Shown here piece after piece: positions 24,901 to 35,351 of a DNA stretch of 64,000 nt. This DNA is from Camelus bactrianus (lineage: Eukaryota > Chordata > Mammalia > Artiodactyla > Camelidae): the NCBI RefSeq assembly GCF_048773025.1, contig NC_133546.1, positions 86,123,816 to 86,187,815 on the forward strand, in the 5' to 3' direction. Position numbers and translations under genes: made by a program. The notes below the pieces were generated by a model. The model ran no database searches. It worked only from the letters and a program-made list of their open reading frames with translations, and had not been told where the DNA came from. Within the stretch, counting starts at the first letter, position 1. The number at the start of each line of letters is the position of its first letter.

Positions 24901-25147
24901 TGAACGAACGTCTCTCCACATGCTCAGTTTTGAGAGATAAGTGTGTGTGAAAGCCGTGCTTCACCTAGCTTGTTGGGAACACAAAGTTTCTTTTCACTTG
25001 CAAACTACACTCCATACATATATATGGGGAGGTACAAGCTCCAACTCGGTTTTACAGTGAAAACTGCAGGAACTTCAAACCGGCACTAGGAAACAGACTG
25101 AGAAAACTGTGTAAAAGTTTCTCCTCCAACCCGTTCCTTTTGTGCTA
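21912..25147 (+). repeat. 15-monomer HOR, copy A2 (m1-m13 intact)
   Basis: Repeats A1 unit for unit at a constant 3,733-bp offset from 21912 to the end of m13 at 25147. Only scattered base differences were seen, for example CTCCTACCC at 23382 against CTCCAACCC at 19648. m14 is replaced by a hybrid unit and m15 is absent. Confidence 0.88.
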
Positions 25148-25396
25148 GATGAACGAACGTCTCTCCACATGCTCAGTTCTGAGAGATAAGTATGTGTTTA
25201 AGCCGTCCTTCACATAGCTTGTTGGGAACACAAAGTTTCTTTTCACTTGCAAACTACACTCCATACATATATATGGGGAGGTACTAGCTCCAACTCGTTT
25301 TTACAGTGAAAACTGCAGGAACTTCAAACCGGCACTAGGAAACAGACTGAGAAAACAGAGTAAAAGTTTCTCCTCCAACCCGTTCCTTTTGTGCTA
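25148..25396 (+). repeat. m14/m4 hybrid monomer
   Basis: The 5' part fits m14 or m4 equally (TATGTGTTTAAG, ACATAGCTTG). The 3' part reads GGAACTTCAAACC, GAGAAAACAGAG and CTCCTCCAACCC, not m14's GGAACATCAAACC with CTGCATCCC. It is followed by an m5-type unit, as m4 would be. The register therefore jumps from m14 to m4 inside this monomer. Confidence 0.75.
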
Positions 25397-26641
25397 GACG
25401 AACGAACGTCTCTCCACATGCTCAATTCTGAGAGATAAGTGTGTGTGAAAGCCGTCCTATACCTAGCTTGTTGGGAACACAATGTTTCTTTTCAGTTGCA
25501 AACTCCAGACCATACATATATATGTGGAGGTTCTAAATCCAACTCTGTTTTACAGTGAAAACTGCAGGAACTTCAACCCGGCACTAGGAAACAGACTGAG
25601 ATACCAGAGTAAAAGTTTCTCCTGCAACCCGTTCCGTTTGTGGTAGATGAACGAACGTCTCTCCACATTCTCAGTTCTGAGAGATATGTATGTGTGAATG
25701 CCATCCTACACATAGCTTGTTGGGAAAACAAAGTTTCTTTTCACTTGCTAACTCCACTCCATATATATATATGGGGAGGTACTAGCTCCAATTCGGTTTT
25801 ACAGTGAAAACTGCAGGAACTTCAAACCGGCACTAGGAAACAGACTGAGAAACCAGAGAAAAAGTTTCTCCTGCAACCCGTTCCCTTTGTGCTAGATGAA
25901 CGAACTTCTCTCCACATGCTGAGTTCTGAGAGATAAGTGTGTGTGAAAGCCGTTCTTCACCTAGCTTGTAGGGAACACAAAGTTCCTTTTCACTTGCAAA
26001 CTCCACTCCATACATATATATGGGCAGGTAATATCTCCAAATCGGTTTTACAGTGAAAACTGCAAGAACTTCAAACCGGAACTAGGAAACGGACAGAGAA
26101 ACCAGAGTAAAAGTTTCTCCTGCAACACGATCCCTTTGTGTTAGATGAACGAACGTCTCTACACATGCTCAGTTCTGAGAGATAAGTGTGTGTGAAAGCC
26201 GTCCTTCACATAGCTTGTTGGGAACACAAAGTTTCTTTTCACTTGCAAACTCCAGTCCATACATATATATGGGGAGGTACTAGCTCCAACTCGGTTTTAC
26301 AGTGAAAAGTGCAGGAACTTCAAACCGGCACTAGGAAACGGACAGAGAAACCAGAGTAAAAGATTCTCCTGCAACCCGTTCCCTTTGTGCTAGATGAACG
26401 AACGTCTCTCCACATGCTCAGTTCTGAGGGATAAGTGTGTGTGAAAGACGTCCTTCACCTAGCTTGTTGGGAACACAAAGTTTCTTTTCACTTGCAAACT
26501 CCAGTCCATACATATATATGGGAAGATACAAGCTCCAAATCGGTTTTACAGTGAAAACTGCAGGAAATTCAAACCGGCACTAGGAAACAGACTGAGAAAC
26601 CAGAGTAAAAGTTTTCCCTGCAACCCGTTCCCTTTGTGCTA
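25397..26641 (+). repeat. Diverged partial HOR, m5-m9
   Basis: Units at 25397, 25646, 25895, 26144 and 26393 carry the m5, m6, m7, m8 and m9 markers. They differ from A1 and A2 at many sites (AGACGAACG in m5, GAGAGATAAG not GAGACATAAG in m8, AAGATTCTCC in the m8 tail). This is an older or separately homogenised copy, closer to the units at 35601-36596 than to A1 or A2. Confidence 0.8.
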
Positions 26642-28134
26642 GATGAACGAACGTCTCTCCACATGCTCAGTTCTGAGAGATAAGTGTGTGTGAAAGCCGC
26701 ACTTCACATAGCTTGTTGGGAAAACAAAGTTTCTTTTCACTTGCAAACTCCAAACCATACATATATAAGGTGAGGTACTAGCTCCAACTCGGTTTTACAC
26801 TGAAAACTGCAGGAACATCAAACCGGCACTAGGAAACAGACTGAGAAACCAGAGAAAAAGTTTCTCCTGCAACCCGTTCCCTTTGTGCTAGATGAACGAA
26901 CGTCTCTCCACATGCTCAGTTCTGAGAGATAAGTGTGTGTGAAAGCCGTCCTTCACCTAGCTTGTTGGGAACACAAAGTTTCTTTTCAGTTGCAAACTCC
27001 ACTCCATACATATATATGGGGAAGTTCTAACTCCAACTCAGTTTTACAGTGAAAACTGCAGGAACTTCAAACCGGCACTAGGAAACAGACTGAGAAACCA
27101 GAGTAAAAGTTTCTCCTGCAACCCATTCCCTTTGTGCTAGTTGAACGTACGTCTCTCCAAATGCTAAGTTCTGAGAGATAAGTGTGTGTGAAAGCCGCAC
27201 TTCACATAGCTTTTTGGGAAAAGAAAGTTTCTTTTCACTAGCAAACTCCAAAGCATACATATATAAGGTGAGGTACTAGCTCCAACTCGGTTTTACACTG
27301 AAAACTGCAGGAACATCAAACCGGCACTAGGAAACAGACTGAGAAACCAGAGAAAAATTTTCTCCTGCATCCCGTTCCCTTTGTGCTAGATGAACGAACG
27401 TCTCTCCACATGCTCAGTTCTGAGAGATAAGTGTGTGCGAAAGCCGTACTTCATCTAGATTGTTGGGAACACAAAGTTTCTTTTCAGTTGCAAACTGCAC
27501 TCCATAGATATATATGGGGAGGTTCTAGCTCCAAATCGATTTTACAGTGAAAAATGCAGGAACTTCAAACCGGCACTAGGAAACAGACTGAGAAACCAGA
27601 GAAAAAGTTTCTCCTGCAACCCGTTCCCTTTGTGCTAGATGAACGAACGTCTATCCACATGCTCAGTTCTAGAGATAAGTGTGTGTGAAAGCCGTCCTTC
27701 ACCTAGCTTGTTGGGAACACAAAGTTTCTTTTCAGTTGCAAACTCCACTCCATACATATATATGAGGAGGTTCTAACTCCAACTCGGTTTTACAGTGAAA
27801 AGTGCAGGAACTTCAACCCGGCACTAGGAAACAGACTGAGATACCAGAGTAAAAGTTTCTCCTGCAACCTGTTCCCTTTGTGCTAGATGAACGAACGTCT
27901 ATCCACATGCTCATTTCTGAGAGATAAGTATGTGTTTAAGCCGTCCTTCACCTAGCTTGTTGGGAACACAAAGTTTCTTTTCACTTGCAAACTACACTCC
28001 ATACATATATATGGGGAGGTACAAGCTCCAACTCGGTTTTACAGTGAAAACTGCAGGAACTTCAAACCGGCACTAGGAAACAGACTGAGAAAACAGAGTA
28101 AAAGTTTCTCCTCCAACCCGTTCCTTTTGTGCTA
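26642..28134 (+). repeat. S-like, V, S, U, P, Q run
   Basis: Units at 26642 (S-like), 26891 (V), 27140 (S, GCTAGTTGAACG), 27389 (U, CCATAGATATATATGG), 27638 (P, GTTCTAGAGATAAG) and 27886 (Q, GCTCATTTCTG). The stretch from about 27078 is copied at about 34295-35350, an offset of 7,217 bp (29 monomers), with all four of the rare variants shared. Confidence 0.8.
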
Positions 28135-31120
28135 GATGAACGAACGTCTCTCCACATGCTCAGTTCTGAGAGATAAGTATGTGTTTAAGCCGTCCTTCAC
28201 ATAGCTTGTTGAGAACACAAAGTTTCTTTTCAATTGCAAACTACACTCCATACATATATATGGGGAGGTACTAGCTCCAACTCGGTTTTACAGTGAAAAC
28301 TGCAGGAACTTCAAACCGGCACTAGGAAACAGACTGAGAAACAGAATAAAAGTTTCTCCTCCAACCTGTTCCTTTTGTGCTAGATGAACGAACGTCTCTC
28401 CACATGCTCAGTTCTGAGAGATAATTGTGTGTGAAAGCCGTCCTATACCTAGCTTGTTGGGAACACAATGTTTCTTTTCAGTTGCAAACTCCAGACCATA
28501 CATATATATGGGGAGGTTCTAACTCCAACTCGGTTTTACAGTGAAAACTGCAGGAACTTCAACCCGACACTAGGAAACAGACTGAGATACCAGAGTAAAA
28601 GTTTCTCCTGCAACCCGTTCCGTTTGTGCTAGATGAACGAACGTCTCTCCACATTCTAGGTTCTGAGAGATATGTATGTGTGAATGCCATCCTACACATA
28701 GCTTGTTGGGAAAACTAAGTTTCTTTTCACTAGCTAACTCCACTCCATACATATATATGGGGAGGTACTAGCTCCAATTCGATTTTACAGTGAAAACTGC
28801 AGGAACTTCAAACCGGCACTAGGAAACAGACTGAGAAACCAGAGTAAAAGTTTCTCCTCCAACCCGTTCCCTTTGTGCTAGATGAACGAACTTCTCTCCA
28901 CATGCTAAGTTCTGAGAGATAAGTGTGTGTGAATGCCGTTCTTCACCTAGCTTGTAGGGAACACAAAGTTCCTTTTCACTTGCAAACTCCACTCCATACA
29001 TATATATGGGCAGGTACTAGCTTCAAATCGTTTTTACACTGAAAACTGCAGGAACTTCAAACCGGCACTAGGAAACGGACAGAGAAACCAGAGTAAAAGT
29101 TTCTCCTGCAACACGATCCCTTTGTGTTAGATGAACGAACGTCTCTCCACATGCTCAGTTCTGAGACATAAGTGTGTGTGAAAGCGGTCCTTCACATAGC
29201 TTGTTGGGAACACAAAGTTTCTTTTCACTTGCAAACTCCAGTCCATACATATATATGGGGAGGTACTAGCTCCAACTCGGTTTTACAGTGAAAACTGCAG
29301 GAACTTCAAACCGGCACTAGGAAACGGACAGAGAAACCAGAGAAAAAGTTTCTCCTGCAACCCGTTCCCTTTGTGCTAGATGAACGAACGTCTCTCCACA
29401 TGCTCAGTTCTGAGGGATAAGTGTGTGTGAAAGCCGTCCTTCACATAGCTTGTTGGGAACACAAAGTTTCTTTTCACTTGCAAACTCCAGTCCATACATA
29501 TATATGGGAAGATAAAAGCTCCAAATCGGATTTACAGTGAAAACTGCAGGAAATTCAAACCGGCACTAGGAAACAGACTGAGAAACCAGAGTAAAAGTTT
29601 TCCCTGCAACCCGTTCCCTTTGTGCTAGATGAACGAACTTCTCTCCACATGCTCAGTTCTGAGAGATAAGTGTGTGTGAAAGCCGTACTTCACCTAGCTT
29701 TTTGGGAACACAAAGTTTCTTTTCAGTTGCAAACTCAAATCCATACATATATATGGGGAGGTACTAGCTCCAACTCGGTTTTACAGTGAAAACTGCAGGA
29801 ACTTCAAAGCGGCACTAGTAAACAGACTGAGAAACCAGAGTAAAAGTTTCTCCTGCATACCGTTCCCTTTGTGCTAGATGAAAGAACGTCTCTCCACATG
29901 CTCAGTTCTGAGAAAAAAGTGTGTGTGAATGCCGTCCTTCATCTAGCTTGTTGGGAACAAAATTTTCTTTTCACTTGCAAACTCCACTCCATACATATAT
30001 ATGGGGAGGTACTAGCTCCAACTCGGTTTTACAATGAAAACTGCATGAACTTCAAACAGGAACTAGGAAACAGACTGAGAAACCAGAGTAAAAGTTTCTA
30101 CTGCAACCCGTTCCCTTTGTGCTAGATGAACGAACGTCTCTCCACATGCTCAGTTCTGAGAGATATGTGTGTGTGAAAGCCGTCCTTCACCTAGCTTGTT
30201 GGGAACGCAAAGTTTCTTTTCACTTGCAAACTCCACTCCATACATATATATGGGGAGGTGTCTAGCTCCAACTCGTTTTTACAGTAAAAAATGCAGGAAC
30301 TTCAAAACGGCACTAGGAAACAGACTGAGAAACCAGAGAAAAAGTTTCTCCTGCAACCCGTTCCATTTGTGCTAGATGAACGAACGTCTCTCCACATGCT
30401 CAGTTTTGAGAGATAAGTGTGTGTGAAAGCCGTGCTTCACCTAGCTTGTTGGGAACACAAAGTTTCTTTTCACTTGCAAACTACACTCCATACATATATA
30501 TGGGGAGGTACAAGCTCCAACTCGGTTTTACAGTGAAAACTGCAGGAACTTCAAACCGGCACTAGGAAACAGACTGAGAAATCTGTGTAAAAGTTTCTCC
30601 TCCAACCCGTTCCTTTTGTGCTAGATGAACGAACGTCTCTCCACATGCTCAGTTCTGAGAGATAAGTATGTGTTTAAGCCGTCCTTCACATAGCTTGTTG
30701 GGAACACAAAGTTTCTTTTCACTTGCAAACTACACTCCATACATATATATGGGGAGGTACTAGCTCCAACTCGGTTTTACAGTGAAAACTGCAGGAACAT
30801 CAAACCGGCACTAGGAAACAGACTGAGAAACCAGAGAAAAAGTTTCTCCTGCATCCCGTTCCCTTTGTGCTAGATGAACGAACGTCTCTCCACATGCTAA
30901 GTTCTGAGAGATATGTGTGTGTGAAAGCCGTCATTCACCTAGCTTGTTGGGAACGCAAAGTTTCTTTTCACTTGCAAACTCCACTCCATACATATATATG
31001 GGGAGGTACTAGCTCCAACTCGGTTTTACAGTGAAAACTGCAGGAACTTCAAACTGGCACTAGGAAACAGACAGAGAAAACAGAGTAAAATTTCTCCTGC
31101 AACCCGTTCCCTTTGTGCTA
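28135..31120 (+). repeat. HOR copy B1 (m4-m15)
   Basis: Twelve units from m4 to m15, matching A1 at a constant 9,209-bp offset (19672 to 28881, 20668 to 29877, 21664 to 30873). It carries the A1 version at sites that separate A1 from A2, for example CCAACCTGTT near 28361 and CTCCAACCC near 28857. Private changes include GATAAAAGCTCC near 29511 and GAGAAATCTGTG near 30577. Confidence 0.88.
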
Positions 31121-34107
31121 GATGAACGAACGTCTCTCCACATGCTCAGTTCTGAGAGATAAGTGTGTGCGAAAGCCGTACTTCATCTGGATTGTTGGGA
31201 ACACAAAGCTTCTTTTCAGTTGCAAACTGCACTCCATACATATATATGGGGAGGTTCTAGCTCCAACGCGTTTTTACAGTGAAAAATGCAGGAACTTCAA
31301 ACCGGCACTAGGAAACAGACTGAGAAACCAGAGAAAAAGTTTCTCCTGCAACCCGGTCCCTTTGTGCTAGATGAACGAACGTCTCTCCACATGCTCAGTT
31401 CTGAGAGATAATTGTGTGTGAAAGCCGTCCTTCACCTAGCTTGTTGGGAACACAAAGTTTCTTTTCAGTTGCAAACTCCACTCCATACATATATATGAGG
31501 AGGTTCTAACTCCAACTCGGATTTACAGTGAAAAGTGCAGGAAGTTCAACCCGACACTAGGAAACAGACTGAGATACCAGAGTAAAAGTTTCTCCTGCAA
31601 CCTGTTCCCTTTGTGCTAGATGAACGAACGTCTATCCACATGCTCAGTTCTGAGAGATAAGTATGTGTTTAAGCCGTCCTTCACCTAGCTTGTTGGGAAC
31701 ACAAAGTTCCTTTTCACTTGCAAACTACACTCCATACATATATATGGGGAGGTACAAGCTCCAACTCGGTTTTACAGTGAAAACTGCAGGAACTTCAAAC
31801 CGGCACTAGGAAACAGACTGAGAAAACAGAGTAAAAGTTTCTCCTCCAACCCGTTCCTTTTGTGCTAGATGAACGAACGTCTCTCCACATGCTCAGTTCT
31901 GAGAGATAAGTATGTGTTTAAGCCGTCCTTCACATAGCTTGTTGAGAACACAAAGTTTCTTTTCAATTGCAAACTACACTCCATACATATATATGGGGAG
32001 GTACTAGCTCCAACTCGGTTTTACAGTGAAAACTGCAGGAACTTCAAACCGGCACTAGGAAACAGACTGAGAAACAGAATAAAAGTTTCTCCTCCAACCC
32101 GTTCCTTTTGTGCTAGATGAACGAACGTCTCTCCACATGCTCAGTTCTGAGAGATAATTGTGTGTGAAAGCCGTCCTATACCTAGCTTGTTGGGAACACA
32201 ATGTTTCTTTTCAGTTGCAAACTCCAGACCATACATATATATGGGGAGGTTCTAACTCCAACTCGGTTTTACAGTGAAAACTGCAGGAACTTCAACCCGA
32301 CACTAGGAAACAGACTGAGATACCAGAGTAAAAGTTTCTCCTGCAACCCGTTCCGTTTGTGCTAGATGAACGAACGTCTCTCCACATTCTCAGTTCTGAG
32401 AGATATGTATGTGTGAATGCCATCCTACACATAGCTTGTTGGGAAAACTAAGTTTCTTTTCACTAGCTAACTCCACTCCATACATATATATGGGGAGGTA
32501 CTAGCTCCAATTCGATTTTACAGTGAAAACTGCAGGAACTTCAAACCGGCACTAGGAAACAGACTGAGAAACCAGAGTAAAAGTTTCTCCTCCTACCCGT
32601 TCCCTTTGTGCTAGATGAACGAACTTCTCTCCACATGCTAAGTTCTGAGAGATAAGTGTGTGTGAATGCCGTTCTTCACCTAGCTTGTAGGGAACACAAA
32701 GTTCCTTTTCACTTGCAAACTCCACTCCATACATATATATGGGCAGGTACTAGCTTCAAATCGTTTTTACACTGAAAACTGCAGGAACTTCAAACCGGCA
32801 CTAGGAAACGGACAGAGAAACCAGAGTAAAAGTTTCTCCTGCAACACGATCCCTTTGTGTTAGATGAACGAACGTCTCTCCACATGCTCAGTTCTGAGAC
32901 ATAAGTGTGTGTGAAAGCGGTCCTTCACATAGCTTGTTGGGAACACAAAGTTTCTTTTCACTTGCAAACTCCAGTCCATACATATATATGGGGAGGTACT
33001 AGCTCCAACTCGGTTTTACAGTGAAAACTGCAGGAACTTCAAACCGGCACTAGGAAACGGACAGAGAAACCAGAGAAAAAGTTTCTCCTGCAACCCGTTC
33101 CCTTTGTGCTAGATGAACGAACGTCTCTCCACATGCTCAGTTCTGAGGGATAAGTGTGTGTGAAAGCCGTCCTTCACATAGCTTGTTGGGAACACAAAGT
33201 TTCTTTTCACTTGCAAACTCCAGTCCATACATATATATGGGAAGATACAAGCTCCAAATCGGATTTACAGTGAAAACTGCAGGAAATTCAAACCGGCACT
33301 AGGAAACAGACTGAGAAACCAGAGTAAAAGTTTTCCCTGCAACCCGTTCCCTTTGTGCTAGATGAACGAACTTCTCTCCACATGCTCAGTTCTGAGAGAT
33401 AAGTGTGTGTGAAAGCCGTACTTCACCTAGCTTTTTGGGAACACAAAGTTTCTTTTCAGTTGCAAACTCAAATCCATACATATATATGGGGAGGTACTAG
33501 CTCCAACTCGGTTTTACAGTGAAAACTGCAGGAACTTCAAAGCGGCACTAGTAAACAGACTGAGAAACCAGAGTAAAAGTTTCTCCTGCATACCGTTCCC
33601 TTTGTGCTAGATGAAAGAACGTCTCTCCACATGCTCAGTTCTGAGAAAAAAGTGTGTGTGAATGCCGTCCTTCATCTAGCTTGTTGGGAACAAAATTTTC
33701 TTTTCACTTGCAAACTCCACTCCATACATATATATGGGGAGGTACTAGCTCCAACTCGGTTTTACAATGAAAACTGCATGAACTTCAAACAGGAACTAGG
33801 AAACAGACTGAGAAACCAGAGTAAAAGTTTCTACTGCAACCCGTTCCCTTTGTGCTAGATGAACGAACGTCTCTCCACATGCTCAGTTCTGAGAGATATG
33901 TGTGTGTGAAAGCCGTCCTTCACCTAGCTTGTTGGGAACGCAAAGTTTCTTTTCACTTGCAAACTCCACTCCATACATATATATGGGGAGGTGTCTAGCT
34001 CCAACTCGTTTTTACAGTAAAAAATGCAGGAACTTCAAAACGGCACTAGGAAACAGACTGAGAAACCAGAGAAAAAGTTTCTCCTGCAACCCGTTCCATT
34101 TGTGCTA
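31121..34107 (+). repeat. HOR copy B2 (m1-m12)
   Basis: Matches A2 at a 9,209-bp offset, with m1 at 31121, m4 at 31868, m7 at 32614 and m12 at 33858. It has the A2-type bases CCAACCCGTT near 32096 and CTCCTACCC near 32590. It differs from A2 at the m1 tail, where it has the A1-type CCCGGTCCC (31352-31360). Confidence 0.88.
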
Positions 34108-34356
34108 GATGAACGAACGTCTCTCCACATGCTCAGTTTTGAGAGATAAGTGTGTGTGAAAGCCGTGCTTCACATAGCTTGTTGGGAACACAAAGTTTCT
34201 TTTCACTTGCAAACTACACTCCATACATATATATGGGGAGGTACAAGCTCCAACTCGGTTTTACAGTGAAAACTGCAGGAACTTCAAACCGGCACTAGGA
34301 AACAGACTGAGAAACCAGAGTAAAAGTTTCTCCTGCAACCCATTCCCTTTGTGCTA
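34108..34356 (+). repeat. m13/V hybrid monomer at end of 9.2-kb duplication
   Basis: Begins as m13 (CAGTTTTGAG, CCGTGCTTCAC, GGTACAAGCTCC). It ends as V (GAGAAACCAGAG, CTGCAACCCATTCCC), where A2's m13 reads GAGAAAACTGTG. It leads into an S unit with GCTAGTTGAACG. The breakpoint lies between about 34247 and 34313 and closes the 9,209-bp duplication. Confidence 0.8.
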
Positions 34357-35351
34357 GTTGAACGAACGTCTCTCCAAATGCTAAGTTCTGAGAGATAAGT
34401 GTGTGTGAAAGCCGCACTTCACATAGCTTTTTGGGAAAAGAAAGTTTCTTTTCACTAGCAAACTCCAAACCATACATATATAAGGTGAGGTACTAGCTCC
34501 AACTCGGTTTTACACTGAAAACTGCAGGAACATCAAACCGGCACTAGGAAACAGACTGAGAAACCAGAGAAAAAGTTTCTCCTGCATCCCGTTCCCTTTG
34601 TGCTAGATGAACGAACGTCTCTCCACATGCTCAGTTCTGAGAGATAAGTGTGTGCGAAAGCCGTACTTCATCTAGATTGTTGGGAACACAAAGTTTCTTT
34701 TCAGTTGCAAACTGCACTCCATAGATATATATGGGGAGGTTCTAGCTCCAAATCGGTTTTACAGTGAAAAATGCAGGAACTTCAAACCGGCACTAGGAAA
34801 CAGACTGAGAAACCAGAGAAAAAGTTTCTCCTGCAACCCGTTCCCTTTGTGCTAGATGAACGAACGTCTATCCACATGCTCAGTTCTAGAGATAAGTGTG
34901 TGTGAAAGCCGTCCTTCACCTAGCTTGTTGGGAACACAAAGTTTCTTTTCAGTTGCAAACTCCACTCCATACATATATATGAGGAGGTTCTAACTCCAAC
35001 TCGGTTTTACAGTGAAAAGTGCAGGAACTTCAACCCGGCACTAGGAAACAGACTGAGATACCAGAGTAAAAGTTTCTCCTGCAACCTCTTCCCTTTGTGC
35101 TAGATGAACGAACGTCTATCCACATGCTCATTTCTGAGAGATAAGTATGTGTTTAAGCCGTCCTTCACCTAGCTTGTTGGGAACACAAAGTTTCTTTTCA
35201 CTTGCAAACTACACTCCATTCATATATATGGGGAGGTACAAGCTCCAACTCGGTTTTACAGTGAAAACTGCAGGAACTTCAAACCGGCACTAGGAAATAG
35301 ACTGAGAAAACAGAGTAAAAGTTTCTCCTCCAAACCGTTCCTTTTGTGCTA
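34357..35351 (+). repeat. S-U-P-Q run, copy of 27140-28134
   Basis: Units at 34357, 34606, 34855 and 35103. Shared rare variants with the 27-kb copy: GCTAGTTGAACG, CCATAGATATATATGG, GTTCTAGAGATAAG and GCTCATTTCTG. The offset is 7,217 bp. Confidence 0.85.

Noticed and set aside
18800-34300. Treating the 9.2-kb duplication simply as an assembly duplication
   Set aside because: The copies carry private base differences (for example about 19470, 20891, 24615, 28659, 29511 and 30577), which argues for real copies, although only long reads can settle it.
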